DNA from: Pelomonas sp. Root405
GTDB lineage: Bacteria; Pseudomonadota; Gammaproteobacteria; Burkholderiales; Burkholderiaceae_C
Direction of reading: 5' to 3'
Assembly: GCF_001425165.1 (NCBI RefSeq)
Contig: NZ_LMDU01000001.1
Span: forward strand, 776,075 to 840,074
DNA length: 64,000 bases
Under the pieces are notes generated by a model, which saw nothing but the letters and a program-made list of their open reading frames with translations, did no database searches and was not told the DNA's origin. Made by a program: the position numbers and the translations under genes. Below, piece by piece: positions 44,801 to 54,116 of this stretch (its first letter is position 1; the number at the start of each line of letters is the position of its first letter).

Positions 44801-46936
44801 ATGCCCGCTGCCCACCGCTTTGCGCCCCTGATCGTTTCCTTCCTGCTGTCAACCGGCCTGGCCGGCGCCCAGCCCGCCGCCAATCCATTGCTGACCATCA
44901 GCCCGCTGCCGCTGCGCTATCCGCAGTTCGACAAGCTGCGCGACGAGCATTTCGCACCGGCGCTCGACCAGGGCATGGCCGAGCAACTGACCGAGATGCA
45001 GGCTATTGCCGACAACCCGGCGGCGCCCACCTTCGACAACACCATCGTCGCCTGGGAGAAAAGCGGTCGCCTGCTGGCGCGCACGACCTCGATGCTGTCC
45101 AACCTGGTCGGCACGGACGCCAACCCGGCCCGGCAGCAGGTGCAGTCGGACTACGCACCCAGGCTCGCCGCGCAGCGCGATGCGGTGCTGCTCAACCCCA
45201 AGCTCTTTGCCCGTGTCGAAGCCCTCTACGCGGCGCGCGACACGGCTGCGCCGACGTCCGAAGGCAGGCGCCTCATTGAGCGCTATCGCCGCGACATGGT
45301 GCGCGCCGGCGTCCGCCTCGACGACGCGCAGAAGGCACGCATGAAGGCCATCAATGCCGAGCTGGCCACGCTCGGGGCGCGCTTCAACCGGGCGACGCTG
45401 GCCGAAGTGAACGACTCGGCCGTGGTCGTCGAGACCGCTAAGGAACTGGTGGGGCTGACCCCGGCCCAGGTCGCCGCGGCGGCCGAGGCGGCGAAGAAGC
45501 GCGGCCTGGAAGGCAAGTACCTGCTGACGCTGCTGAACACGACCATCCAGCCCTTCGAGACGCACCTGCAAAACCGCGCGCTCCGCGAGCGCCTGCACCG
45601 CGCGTCCGTCGCACGTGGCGCGCGTGGCAATGCCAACGACACGACGGCCATCGTCGCCCGCGTGATGACGCTTCGCCAGGAGCGGGCGGCGTTGCTGGGC
45701 TATGCGACGCCGGCGGCTTTCGTGCTGGAGGAAGAGACCGCTAAATCGGTCGACACCGTCAACGCGCTGCTGCGCCAGCTTGCGCCTGCGGCGATGGCCT
45801 CGGCCCGCCAGGAGGCGGCCGAACTGCAGAAGGTGATCGACGAGGAACAGGCCGGCAAGAAGCAGCCCAGCTTCGCGCTGCAGGCCTGGGACTGGAGCTA
45901 TTTCGCCGACAAGCTGCGCGCCGCCCGGTACGGTTTCGACGAAAGCCAGCTCAAGCCCTATCTGGAAGTGACGAGCGTGCTGGAGCGCGGCGTGTTCTTT
46001 GCGGCCAACCAGCTCTACGGCATCAGCTTCAAGCGCCGCACCGACCTCCCGGTCTACCGCGACGACATCAGCGTCTACGACGTCTTTGACAACAACGGCA
46101 AGCAGCTCGCCATCTTCATCGCCGACCTTTATGCACGGCCCAGCAAGCGCGGCGGCGCATGGGCGAATGCCTATGTGAGCCACAACGCGCTGGAAGGCAC
46201 CCAGCCGGTCGTCGCCAACCACCTCAACATCCCCAAGCCGCCAGCGGGCGAGCCGACGCTGCTGACCTGGGACGAGGTCAACACGCTGTTCCACGAGTTC
46301 GGACATGCGCTGCACGCCATGTTCAACAAGGTCCCCTATCCGAGCCTCGGGCGCACGCCGCGCGACTTCGTCGAATACCCGTCGCAGGTCAACGAGGTCT
46401 GGGCCGACTGGCCCAGCGTGCTGGCCAACTATGCGCGCCACCACAAGACCGGCGAGCCGATGCCACGCGAGCTGCTGGACAAGGTGGCGCGCGCCAAGCG
46501 CTTCAACCAGGGCTACACGACCGTGTCCTACCTCAGCTCGGCCCTCCTCGACCAGCGACTGCACCAGCTCGATGCTGGCCAGATGCCCGCCGCCGATGAC
46601 GTCATGGCCTTCGAGGCCAAGGTACTGAAGGAGGAGGGCCTGGACTTCGGACCCGTGCCGCCGCGCTACCGCACGCCCTATTTCAGCCACATGATGGGCG
46701 GCTACTCGGCCGGCTACTACGCCTACATCTGGAGTGAAGTGCTGGACGCCGACACCGTGAAATGGCTGATGGCCAATGGCGGCCTCAAGCGCGCCAACGG
46801 TGACCAGTTGCGCGCCAAGCTGCTGTCGCGCGGCGGTAGCGAGGACGCGATGGCGATGTTCCGCAACCTCGTCGGCCGCGACCCCAAGATCGAGCCGCTG
46901 CTGGAGCGGCGCGGCCTGGTCGTGCAAAAGCCCTGA
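44801..46936 (+). CDS. Exported M3-family metallopeptidase (Dcp-like)
   Basis: A 711-residue zinc peptidase of the thimet/oligopeptidase family. Zinc motif HEFGH at residues 498-502 (LFHEFGHALHAMF) with the downstream Glu in EYPSQVNEVWADW. The N-terminus has a signal-like segment (FAPLIVSFLLSTGLAGAQPA), so it is expected in the periplasm, as for peptidyl-dipeptidase Dcp relatives rather than cytoplasmic PrlC. ATG 44801 is chosen for that signal. It ends 6 nt from convergent ubiX. Confidence 0.9.
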   Translation: MPAAHRFAPLIVSFLLSTGLAGAQPAANPLLTISPLPLRYPQFDKLRDEHFAPALDQGMAEQLTEMQAIADNPAAPTFDNTIVAWEKSGRLLARTTSMLSNLVGTDANPARQQVQSDYAPRLAAQRDAVLLNPKLFARVEALYAARDTAAPTSEGRRLIERYRRDMVRAGVRLDDAQKARMKAINAELATLGARFNRATLAEVNDSAVVVETAKELVGLTPAQVAAAAEAAKKRGLEGKYLLTLLNTTIQPFETHLQNRALRERLHRASVARGARGNANDTTAIVARVMTLRQERAALLGYATPAAFVLEEETAKSVDTVNALLRQLAPAAMASARQEAAELQKVIDEEQAGKKQPSFALQAWDWSYFADKLRAARYGFDESQLKPYLEVTSVLERGVFFAANQLYGISFKRRTDLPVYRDDISVYDVFDNNGKQLAIFIADLYARPSKRGGAWANAYVSHNALEGTQPVVANHLNIPKPPAGEPTLLTWDEVNTLFHEFGHALHAMFNKVPYPSLGRTPRDFVEYPSQVNEVWADWPSVLANYARHHKTGEPMPRELLDKVARAKRFNQGYTTVSYLSSALLDQRLHQLDAGQMPAADDVMAFEAKVLKEEGLDFGPVPPRYRTPYFSHMMGGYSAGYYAYIWSEVLDADTVKWLMANGGLKRANGDQLRAKLLSRGGSEDAMAMFRNLVGRDPKIEPLLERRGLVVQKP

Positions 46937-46942
46937 GCGGGC

Positions 46943-47503
46943 CTACAGCCCAGTCCAGGTCTTGGGCTGGGCGGCCGCGATGCCGGCCAGCTCAAGCACG
47001 CGCTCGACGGTCTCGTTGACCAATTCGTCGATGCTCTTGGGGTGGTGATAGAAGGCCGGCAGCGGCGGGAAGCAGATGCCGCCCATCTCGGTCACCGCGA
47101 CCATGTTGCGCAGGTGGGCGAGGTTCAGCGGCGTCTCGCGCACCATCAGGATGAGGCGGCGGCGCTCCTTCAACGTCACGTCGGCAGCACGGGTCAGCAG
47201 GTTGTCGCCAAGGCCGTGCGCGATGGCCGCGAGGGACTTCATCGAGCAGGGCGCGACCACCATCGCCGCCGTCGCGAAGCTGCCGCTGGCGATGCAGGCG
47301 CCGATGTCGCCGGGCGCATACGCATGGTCGGCTTCAGCCTCCAGCGTGGAGCGGTCCAGGCCGAGCTCGTGATGGGCGTTCAGGATGCCGGCGGGCGTGG
47401 CGATCAGGTGGGTCTCGACGCCCAGCTCGCGCGCGCGGCGCAGCAGGCGCAGCGCGTAGGCCGCGCCCGTCGCGCCTGTCAGCCCGACGACAAGACGCGT
47501 CAC
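46943..47503 (-). CDS. ubiX: Flavin prenyltransferase UbiX
   Basis: Makes prenylated FMN, the cofactor of the UbiD decarboxylase in ubiquinone synthesis. A 186-residue protein with the N-terminal VVGLTGATGAAYALRLL, VVAPCSMKSLAAIAHG and VRETPLNLAHLRNM blocks. It starts with GTG overlapping the grxD stop (GTGA). Final gene of the hemA-prfA-prmC-...-grxD-ubiX set. Confidence 0.95.
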   Translation of the reverse strand: MTRLVVGLTGATGAAYALRLLRRARELGVETHLIATPAGILNAHHELGLDRSTLEAEADHAYAPGDIGACIASGSFATAAMVVAPCSMKSLAAIAHGLGDNLLTRAADVTLKERRRLILMVRETPLNLAHLRNMVAVTEMGGICFPPLPAFYHHPKSIDELVNETVERVLELAGIAAAQPKTWTGL

Positions 47504-47814
47504 GCCGTGGCCAAGGCCTGTTGCAGCTCACCCGACTCGTACATCTCCATCATGATGTCGGAGCCGCCGACGAATTCGCCGCCGATGTAGAGCTGGGGAA
47601 TGGTGGGCCAGTTGGCGTAGTCCTTGATGCCCTGGCGAACTTCCTCGTCTTCCAGCACGTTGAAGGTCTTCAGGTCGGTGACGCCGGAAGCCTTCAGGAT
47701 CTGGATGGCACGACCGGAGAAGCCGCACATCGGGAACTGGGTCGTGCCCTTCATGAAGAGCACGACACGGTTGGACTTGACCAAGTCGTCAATGCGTTGC
47801 TGAACGTCGCTCAT
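47500..47814 (-). CDS. grxD: Monothiol glutaredoxin GrxD
   Basis: A 104-residue CGFS glutaredoxin (C30-S33) that carries and transfers [2Fe-2S] clusters. Conserved VVLFMKGTTQFPMCGFSGRA and WPTIPQLYIGGEFVGGSDI. ATG 47814 is used; the open frame upstream contains no plausible domain. Coupled to ubiX. Confidence 0.97.
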   Translation of the reverse strand: MSDVQQRIDDLVKSNRVVLFMKGTTQFPMCGFSGRAIQILKASGVTDLKTFNVLEDEEVRQGIKDYANWPTIPQLYIGGEFVGGSDIMMEMYESGELQQALATA

Positions 47815-47865
47815 TGCAGTTCTCATCAAAGGCAAAACCGCAATTATCCGGGACTGAGCCCTGAC

Positions 47866-47925
47866 AGGGGCAGTCCGGTGGACTGGCCCTGCCTGGCGAA
47901 GGGGTGGGGTCACTGACCCCACCCC
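47866..47925. repeat. Two back-to-back hairpins
   Basis: Hairpin 1: AGGGGCAGTCC (47866-47876) against GGACTGGCCCT (47880-47890), 10 of 11, loop GGT. Hairpin 2: perfect 11-bp GGGGTGGGGTC (47901-47911) against GACCCCACCCC (47915-47925), loop ACT. They lie 12-71 nt after the stop of the minus-strand barrel gene, so they could end its transcript, but no T-run follows. Hairpin 2 shares GGGGTCAGTG with the transposase-end repeat at 7606-7620 (minus strand). Confidence 0.65.
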
Positions 47926-47936
47926 CAGGCCGGCCC

Positions 47937-48512
47937 TCAATAGCTGTAGGCCAAGCCCAGTTGCAGCAGGGGCTTGAAGCGCAGGTCGCGCATCGCGTCC
48001 TCGAATCCCTGGGCGCTGCTGCGGCCCAGCCGCAAGCCGCTGTACGAGCCCGACATCAGGCCGAGGTCGGCGCTGAAGGCAAAGCCGCTGCCCTGCACGC
48101 GGCCGGTATAGCCGATGCCGACATAGGACAGGTTGGCACTCGGCTCCAGGGAGTAGGCCTCCATGCTGTTCAAGGACAGGCTGCGCCGGCCGGCCGAGAT
48201 GGGGCCGCTGCCGAGGGCCAGCCCCCCGCTGCTTTGTGACATGGACAGCGGCCCCAGCAGCAGGCCGCCGGTGGCGCGCAGGCCGCCCTGCACGCTGGAG
48301 AAGCCGGAGCTTGTCAGGTAGTAGTCGCCCAGCAGGTTGGCGCTGAGCACGCGTGAGCCGCCGAGGTGCGGTTTGCTGTCGGAGGCACCGTCTGCGCTGC
48401 TCAACTGCAAGCGCGCCTGCCAGCGCGGATTGGCATCACTGTTGTCAGCCAAGGCGGGCAACGCAAAAAGGGCAGAGAGGCTCAGAACTGCGGCGCTGGC
48501 AAGGCGGGTCAT
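47937..48512 (-). CDS. Exported protein, probable small outer-membrane beta-barrel
   Basis: I do not recognise a named family. The 191-residue product has a clear signal peptide (MTRLASAAVLSLSALFALPALA, cleavage after ALA) and no Cys in the mature part. Alternating small/hydrophobic strands (SYVGIGYTGRV, GFAFSADLGLMSG) lead to an aromatic C-terminal end (LLQLGLAYSY), the mark of outer-membrane barrels. ATG 48512 has AGGAG upstream. It separates prmC from grxD, genes usually adjacent in this order of bacteria, with gaps of about 110-120 nt on both sides, so it is probably transcribed on its own. Confidence 0.7.
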   Translation of the reverse strand: MTRLASAAVLSLSALFALPALADNSDANPRWQARLQLSSADGASDSKPHLGGSRVLSANLLGDYYLTSSGFSSVQGGLRATGGLLLGPLSMSQSSGGLALGSGPISAGRRSLSLNSMEAYSLEPSANLSYVGIGYTGRVQGSGFAFSADLGLMSGSYSGLRLGRSSAQGFEDAMRDLRFKPLLQLGLAYSY

Positions 48513-48622
48513 GGTCGTCTCCTGCCGGTGCATCGGGCGGCACCGGGATTTGATACTACGCCGTGCAGTCGGTTACGGGAATGACGAACTGGCAGCAATA
48601 CATCACACAGTTCTGGGGGGTT

Positions 48623-49432
48623 TCAGTTCGTTGCAGGCCAGCAGCCGCCACTGGCGCGCGGTCGGTCGCCGAGGTCGCGGCGCAGTTGCACCTGGGTGAA
48701 CCCACGGCCGCCCAGGCTGTCGGCAACGGCCGCGGCCTGATCCCAGCCATGCTCCAAAAGGAGCCAGCCGCCAGCGTTCAAGTGTTGCGGCGCAGCATCA
48801 ATGAGGGTTTGAAGGTCAGCCATGCCGTTGCCGCCGGCGGTGAGGGCGGTGATGGGTTCATGGCGCAGCGCCGGCAAGTGCGGGTCGTTGGCGGCGATGT
48901 AAGGCGGGTTGCTGACGATCAAGTCGACATGCTGGCCAGCCAACGGCGCGAACCAACTGCCGTGGTGCCAGTCGACCGACAGGGCGAGGCGCTCGCCGTT
49001 TGCGCGGGCGATGGCGAGCGCGTCGGCGCTGAAATCAACGGCCGTGACCTTGGCGCGCGGGCAGGCCGCCTTGATGGCCAGCGCGATGGCGCCGCTGCCC
49101 GTGCCGAGGTCGACGACGCTTGGCTGGCCGGGCAAGTCCGCCAGCAGCTCCAGCGCCCAGTCAACCAGCGTTTCCGTGTCCGCGCGGGGAATCAGCGTGG
49201 CTGGCGTGACCTGCAGCATCAGGCCGTGGAAGGGCTGACAGCCGGTCAGATGAGCCAGCGGTTCGCCGGCGGCCAGCCGGCGCAGCGCCGCCGCCGCGTC
49301 GGTCACAAGCGCGTCGCCATGCGCGATCAGCCAGGCGCGGTCGTGGCCGGTCAGATGACCGATGAGCGTCTGGGCATCGCCGCGCTCTACGCCGAGCTGG
49401 CGGGCGAGGGCCAGCGCGTCGTCGACCGTCAC
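48623..49432 (-). CDS. prmC: Release factor glutamine methyltransferase
   Basis: Methylates the GGQ glutamine of release factors RF1 and RF2. A 269-residue SAM methyltransferase with N-terminal helical domain, [14 protein letters not shown], motif [16 protein letters not shown] and the NPPY active site ([12 protein letters not shown]). It starts with GTG overlapping the prfA stop (GTGA), next to its substrate's gene. Confidence 0.96.
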   Translation of the reverse strand: MTVDDALALARQLGVERGDAQTLIGHLTGHDRAWLIAHGDALVTDAAAALRRLAAGEPLAHLTGCQPFHGLMLQVTPATLIPRADTETLVDWALELLADLPGQPSVVDLGTGSGAIALAIKAACPRAKVTAVDFSADALAIARANGERLALSVDWHHGSWFAPLAGQHVDLIVSNPPYIAANDPHLPALRHEPITALTAGGNGMADLQTLIDAAPQHLNAGGWLLLEHGWDQAAAVADSLGGRGFTQVQLRRDLGDRPRASGGCWPATN

Positions 49433-50514
49433 GCGCGGCCCTCTTCGAGCTGCGCCAGCTGCTCCGCCGCCTGCGCTGCGAGCAGCCCCTGGATCACGTC
49501 GTCGAGGTCGCCGTCCATGATCTGGCCGAGCTTGTAGAGCGTCAGGTTGATGCGGTGGTCGGTGAGGCGGCCCTGCGGAAAGTTGTAGGTGCGGATGCGG
49601 TCGCTGCGGTCACCGGTGCCGATCAGGCCCTTGCGCGTGGCGGCCTCCTTGGCATCGCGCTCGCTGCGCTCCTTGTCCTGGATGCGTGCCTGCAGCACCT
49701 GCAGCGCCTTGGCCTTGTTGCTGTGCTGGCTGCGGCCGTCCTGGCATTCCGCCACGATGCCGGTCGGCAGGTGGACGACGCGCACCGCCGAGTCGGTCTT
49801 GTTGATGTGCTGGCCGCCGGCGCCGCTGGCGCGGAAGGTGTCGATGCGCAGGTCGGCCGGGTTCAACGTGATGGCCTCGGTCTCGTCGGGCTCCGGCATC
49901 ACGGCGATCGTGCAGGCGCTGGTGTGGATGCGGCCTTGCGCCTCGGTCGCCGGCACGCGCTGCACACGGTGGCCGCCGCTCTCGAACTTCAGGCGGCCAT
50001 AGACGCCATCGCCCTCGACGCGCACCACCAGTTCCTTGTAGCCGCCCAGGTCCGATACGTTCTCGGACAGGATCTCCGTGCGCCAGCCCTGGCCTTCGGC
50101 AAAGCGCAGGTACATGCGCGCCAGGTCGCCGGCGAACAGGGCCGATTCGTCGCCACCGGCACCGGCGCGAATTTCGAGGAAGGCGTTGCGTTCGTCGTCC
50201 GGGTCTTTGGGGATGAGGGCGAGTTGCAGCTCGGCGTCGAGCGCGGTCAGTGCTGACTCGGCGTTTGCAATCTCTTCCCGCGCCATCTCGGCCATCTCGG
50301 GGTCGGCCAGCATGTCGCGCGCGGCGGCGAGGTCGGCCTCGTGCGCCTGATAGCGGCGGTAGCGCTCGACGAGGCCGGCCACCTCGGACTGCTCCTTGGT
50401 CAGCGCACGGTAGCGCTTCATGTCCGAGGCAATGCTGCCGTCGGCAAGGATGGTGTCCAGCTCGGCGAGGCGATAGCCGAGGCGGTCGAACTGCTGGCGC
50501 AGGGAGTCTTTCAT
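49429..50514 (-). CDS. prfA: Peptide chain release factor 1
   Basis: Reads UAA and UAG stops. The 361-residue protein has the PAT recognition motif in [17 protein letters not shown], the catalytic GGQ in [19 protein letters not shown] and the RF1-type length. Middle gene of hemA-prfA-prmC. Confidence 0.98.
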   Translation of the reverse strand: MKDSLRQQFDRLGYRLAELDTILADGSIASDMKRYRALTKEQSEVAGLVERYRRYQAHEADLAAARDMLADPEMAEMAREEIANAESALTALDAELQLALIPKDPDDERNAFLEIRAGAGGDESALFAGDLARMYLRFAEGQGWRTEILSENVSDLGGYKELVVRVEGDGVYGRLKFESGGHRVQRVPATEAQGRIHTSACTIAVMPEPDETEAITLNPADLRIDTFRASGAGGQHINKTDSAVRVVHLPTGIVAECQDGRSQHSNKAKALQVLQARIQDKERSERDAKEAATRKGLIGTGDRSDRIRTYNFPQGRLTDHRINLTLYKLGQIMDGDLDDVIQGLLAAQAAEQLAQLEEGRA

Positions 50515-50578
50515 GGGCGGCGAATGGAGAGGCAGTCAGGGGCGGCGCGGGCGCGCCGGGCGGCGGCGGTGAGCGCCG

Positions 50579-51844
50579 CTAAGACTGCTTGTTGCCGCGC
50601 AGGAAGAGGCGCGACACGGTCTGCGCCAGCTGCAGGCGCTGCTCGCCGTCGCTGGCGTTCAACTCTGCCAGCGTGCCGTGAAGCAACTTCTGCGTGAGGG
50701 CCTTCGACAGCGCATCCAGCACCTCGTCCACATCCGCGCCCTTGGCCAGCAGCTTGCGGGCGCGGGCGATCTCCAGCTCGCGCCAGTCGTCGGCCTGCGC
50801 GTGCAGGGCCTGGATCAGGGGCACGGTGTGGCGCTGGTCCAGCCAGTGCATGAAGCTCTGCACGCCGGTCTCGACGATGGCCTCGGCCTGCTCGACGGCG
50901 GCCTGGCGCTTCTCACCGGCGGTCTGCACCTGCACGGCCAGCTCGTCGACGGTATAGAGATAGACGTCGTCCAGCTGGGCGACCTCGGGCTCGATGTCGC
51001 GCGGCACGGCCAGGTCGACCATGAACATCGGGCGATGCTTGCGTTTCTTCAGCGCGCGCTCGACGGCGCCCAGGCCGATCAGCGGCAGGCTCGATGCCGT
51101 GCAGGAGACGACGATGTCGAACTCGTGCATGCGGTCGGGCAGGTCGGACAGGCGCACGGCCTCGGCGCCGAAGCGGATGGCCAGCTTCTCGCCACGCTCC
51201 AGCGTGCGGTTGGCGACAGCCATGTGGCGGGGCGTCTTGGCGGCGAAGTGAGTCGCCGTCAGCTCGATCATTTCGCCAGCGCCGACGAACAGCACGCGCG
51301 TCTTGGCCAGGTCTTCGAACAGCTGGCCGGCCAAGCGCACGGCGGCGGCGGCCATGCTGATCGAGTGGGCGCCGATCTCGGTGGAGCTGCGCACTTCCTT
51401 GGCGACCGAGAAGCTGCGCTGGAACAGCTGGTGCAGCGTGGTTCCCAAAGCGCCGGCGGCCTCGGCTTCCTTCACGGCCTGCTTCATCTGGCCAAGGATC
51501 TGCGGCTCGCCCAAGACCATGGAGTCGAGCCCGCTGGCGACGCGGAAGGCATGGCGCGCGGCGGCGCTGCCCTGCATCACGTAGGCGTGTTCGCGCAGCG
51601 CGCCGGCCTCCACGCCACCCGTCTGTGCCAGCCAGGCGATGGCAGGCTGGACCTGAGCCGACGGCGCGGCCACGTAGACCTCGGTGCGGTTGCAGGTCGA
51701 CAGGATCGCCGCCTCGGGCGTGCCGGGCAGCTTCTGACGCAGGCCGGTCAGCGACGGCGCAAGTTGCTCCAGCGTGAACGCAAACCGCCCGCGCAGATCG
51801 AGCGGGGCGGTGTTGTGATTCAAGCCGAGAGCAAAGACCGACAT
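50579..51844 (-). CDS. hemA: Glutamyl-tRNA reductase
   Basis: First committed enzyme of C5-pathway tetrapyrrole synthesis. The 421-residue protein starts [20 protein letters not shown], has the catalytic Cys51 in [14 protein letters not shown], an NADPH domain ([17 protein letters not shown]) and a C-terminal dimerisation helix. ATG 51844 is immediate after the divergent intergenic region. Leads the prfA-prmC operon. Confidence 0.97.
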   Translation of the reverse strand: MSVFALGLNHNTAPLDLRGRFAFTLEQLAPSLTGLRQKLPGTPEAAILSTCNRTEVYVAAPSAQVQPAIAWLAQTGGVEAGALREHAYVMQGSAAARHAFRVASGLDSMVLGEPQILGQMKQAVKEAEAAGALGTTLHQLFQRSFSVAKEVRSSTEIGAHSISMAAAAVRLAGQLFEDLAKTRVLFVGAGEMIELTATHFAAKTPRHMAVANRTLERGEKLAIRFGAEAVRLSDLPDRMHEFDIVVSCTASSLPLIGLGAVERALKKRKHRPMFMVDLAVPRDIEPEVAQLDDVYLYTVDELAVQVQTAGEKRQAAVEQAEAIVETGVQSFMHWLDQRHTVPLIQALHAQADDWRELEIARARKLLAKGADVDEVLDALSKALTQKLLHGTLAELNASDGEQRLQLAQTVSRLFLRGNKQS

Positions 51845-51898
51845 GGGTTGAATTGTAGGATTCGGCGCTTTTCAGCGACTGACAACGGTCAAGCCCGA

Positions 51899-52174
51899 AT
51901 GAGCCCTCTCGACGCCTTCTGGCACATCGCCAACCTGTTCGCTCCCGCCTGGGGGCTGGCGGCTTTGCTGGCGTTGGCGATCAAAGGGCTGTGGCGGCGT
52001 GAGGCGAAGTCTTTGGGGTGGCGGAAGTTGTGGGCCTGGGGCGCGGCGGGCGGCACGGCTGCCGTCATTGCCGCAGTGGTGCTGCTCGGCCGCGACGGCA
52101 AGATGGCAGGCTATGCCTTGCTGGTGATCGGCGTGGCCCTGCCACAGTGGTGGCTGCTCAGCTTCAAGCGCTGA
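51899..52174 (+). CDS. Small inner-membrane protein of unknown function
   Basis: A 91-residue protein. Three hydrophobic segments are visible: about residues 12-27 ([16 protein letters not shown]), 46-61 ([16 protein letters not shown]) and 70-84 ([15 protein letters not shown]). Basic residues between the first two suggest the loop is cytoplasmic. The frame extends far upstream, antisense to hemA, but that part is a shadow; ATG 51899 is the sensible start. It overlaps the 3' end of convergent miaB by 11 nt. No family assigned. Confidence 0.65.
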   Translation: MSPLDAFWHIANLFAPAWGLAALLALAIKGLWRREAKSLGWRKLWAWGAAGGTAAVIAAVVLLGRDGKMAGYALLVIGVALPQWWLLSFKR

Positions 52175-53519
52175 GGACTTCCTCGGTCGTCACGACCTCG
52201 GCGCGCAACGAGTGCGCGAAGGCGGTCGTGATGCGCACGTCGACCAGCTGATTCATCAGCCGCAGCGAGCCCGGGAAGTTGACGATGCGGTTGCATTCGG
52301 TGCGGCCCATCAGCTCGGTCGCGTCCTTGCGGGCGGTGCCGGTGACGAGCACCTTCTCGACCTTGCCGACCATGCCTTGCGAGATCGTCAGCGCGTGCGC
52401 TTCGATGGCGGCCTGCAGCTCCTGCAGCCGCTTCACCTTGACCTCGTAGGGCGTCGTGTCCTCCAGCGCCGCGGCCGGCGTGCCGGGGCGGGGGCTGAAA
52501 ATGAAGCTGAAGCTCGCGTCGAAGCCGACGTCGTGCACGAGCTTCATCAGCTTGGCATGGTCTTCGTCCGTCTCGCCGGGGAAGCCGACGATGAAGTCGC
52601 TGGCCAAGCGCAGGTCCGGACGGATGGCGCGCAGCTTGCGCACGGAGCTCTTGAACTCCAGCGCCGTGTAGCCGCGCTTCATCGCCATCAGGATGCGGTC
52701 GCTGCCGTGCTGCACGGGCAGGTGCAGGTGGTTCACCAGCTGCGGGATCTTGCCGTAGGCCTCGATGAGGCGCGGGCTGAACTCGTTGGGGTGGCTGGTG
52801 GTGAAGCGAAGGCGCTTGATGCCGGGGATCTCGGCCGCGTATTCCAGCAGCAGAGCCAGGTCGGCGAACTCGGCCGTGTCACCCATCTTGCCCCGGTAGG
52901 CATTGACGTTCTGGCCCAGCAGGTTGATCTCCATGACGCCCTGGTCGGCCAGTCCGGCGATCTCGGTCAGCACGTCGTCGAAGGGCCGCGAGACCTCTTC
53001 GCCGCGGGTGTAAGGCACCACGCAATAGCTGCAGTACTTGGAGCAGCCTTCCATGATCGACACGAAAGCGCTGGCGCCTTCCACCTTGGCCGGCGGCAAG
53101 TGGTCGAACTTTTCGATCTCGGGGAAGGAGATGTCCACCTGCGGGCGGCGCTGTTCGCGGCGGGCGTCCAGCATGGCGGGCAGGCGGTGCAGCGTCTGCG
53201 GGCCGAAGACGACGTCCACATACGGCGCGCGCTCGATGATGGCCGCACCTTCCTGCGACGCGACGCAACCGCCCACGCCGATCATGACGCCCTTGGCCTT
53301 CAGGTGCTTCACGCGGCCGAGGTCGCTGAAGACCTTCTCCTGCGCTTTCTCGCGCACCGAGCAGGTGTTGAAGAGGATGAGGTCGGCCTGCTCGGGGTCG
53401 TTGGTCGGCTCGTAGCCCTGGGCAGCGCCCAGCACGTCGGCCATCTTGTCCGAGTCGTACTCGTTCATCTGGCAGCCGAAGGTCTTGATGTAGACCTTTT
53501 TGGAGATCACATCGGTCAT
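52164..53519 (-). CDS. miaB: tRNA-2-methylthio-N6-dimethylallyladenosine synthase
   Basis: Radical-SAM methylthiotransferase acting on i6A37 of tRNAs. The 451-residue protein has the UPF0004 cysteines C16, C53 and C85, the radical-SAM cluster C159, C163 and C166 ([18 protein letters not shown]) and a C-terminal TRAM domain. Its ATG overlaps the stop of the upstream small secreted protein (ATGA). Confidence 0.97.
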   Translation of the reverse strand: MTDVISKKVYIKTFGCQMNEYDSDKMADVLGAAQGYEPTNDPEQADLILFNTCSVREKAQEKVFSDLGRVKHLKAKGVMIGVGGCVASQEGAAIIERAPYVDVVFGPQTLHRLPAMLDARREQRRPQVDISFPEIEKFDHLPPAKVEGASAFVSIMEGCSKYCSYCVVPYTRGEEVSRPFDDVLTEIAGLADQGVMEINLLGQNVNAYRGKMGDTAEFADLALLLEYAAEIPGIKRLRFTTSHPNEFSPRLIEAYGKIPQLVNHLHLPVQHGSDRILMAMKRGYTALEFKSSVRKLRAIRPDLRLASDFIVGFPGETDEDHAKLMKLVHDVGFDASFSFIFSPRPGTPAAALEDTTPYEVKVKRLQELQAAIEAHALTISQGMVGKVEKVLVTGTARKDATELMGRTECNRIVNFPGSLRLMNQLVDVRITTAFAHSLRAEVVTTEEVLSA

Positions 53520-53893
53520 TGCTTAATCCAGGTTTGGTTGCCGCCGTTGAACTGCCACGTGGCGGCTTCGGCTCGTGTCGTCGGCCAGGTCTTGTTGGCA
53601 AGCTCGGCGGCGTTCAGCACCCACACGTCCATGATCAGACCGCTGTTCTCAACCGTGTAATGAACGACGAGCTTCTGCCCGGTGATGCCGGCCGGTTGCA
53701 CGAGCAGGTTGTTCTCGCCCTTGACTCGGCTGCCTGGCGCGAACCGCGCGGGCTTGCCGTTCAGTAATGCGTCGGGATGCTGTGTGACGACGAGTTCGCC
53801 ACGCAGGGTTTGCGGCGTGAAGAAGCGATGCGTCTGCGCCTGGGCAGCGAGACAGCTGACGGCAAGCGTCAGGGCAAGAACACAGCGGTACAT
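53516..53893 (-). CDS. Small exported protein of unknown function
   Basis: A 125-residue product starting [20 protein letters not shown], a Sec signal peptide, with a mature part of about 105 residues. Conserved-looking elements are [34 protein letters not shown] and [17 protein letters not shown], which suggest a small beta domain. An in-frame ATG lies upstream at 53923, but the chosen one gives a clean signal. It is coupled to miaB by ATGA, so expression is linked. I cannot name the family. Confidence 0.7.
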   Translation of the reverse strand: MYRCVLALTLAVSCLAAQAQTHRFFTPQTLRGELVVTQHPDALLNGKPARFAPGSRVKGENNLLVQPAGITGQKLVVHYTVENSGLIMDVWVLNAAELANKTWPTTRAEAATWQFNGGNQTWIKQ

Positions 53894-53950
53894 GGCATGT
53901 CCAGTGGCTGCGAGAGCAGGCATCTTCAACGAAGACGCTGCGGAAATGAA

Positions 53951-53977
53951 AACGGCCCGAGGGATGCTCGGGCCGTT
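53951..53977 (-). terminator. Intrinsic terminator after tRNA-Met
   Basis: A perfect 10-bp stem (AACGGCCCGA / TCGGGCCGTT) with a 7-nt loop. On the minus strand it is followed by TTCATTT just after the stem, 9 nt past the tRNA-Met 3' end. Confidence 0.75.
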
Positions 53978-53985
53978 CCGGATTT

Positions 53986-54062
53986 TGGTGGCGCTTCAGG
54001 GACTCGAACCCCGGACCTGTGGATTATGATTCCATCGCTCTAACCAACTGAGCTAAAGCGCC
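53986..54062 (-). tRNA. tRNA-Met (CAT)
   Basis: A 77-nt cloverleaf: acceptor GGCGCTT/AAGCGCC, D arm GCTCAGTTGGTTAGAGC, anticodon loop ATCATAA (anticodon CAT), T-loop TTCGAGT, encoded CCA. The first anticodon-stem pair is A-C. The pattern GGAATCATAATCC is that of elongator tRNA-Met in betaproteobacteria; a tRNA-Ile2 with lysidine at position 34 cannot be wholly excluded from sequence alone. Confidence 0.9.
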
Positions 54063-54116
54063 TGAGCCCGCCATTCTAAGCGAAGTTTTTTCAGGCTGGC
54101 AAGCGTGTCGCGCAGA

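Noticed and set aside
51842-51857. TACAAT (minus strand, 51857-51852) as a -10 box for hemA
   Set aside because: It is 7 nt from the ATG, which would leave almost no leader, and no -35 box lies at a proper distance.
50678-51898. Upstream part of the plus-strand frame that ends at 52174
   Set aside because: Antisense to hemA and compositionally a shadow; only the last 92 codons from ATG 51899 resemble a real protein.
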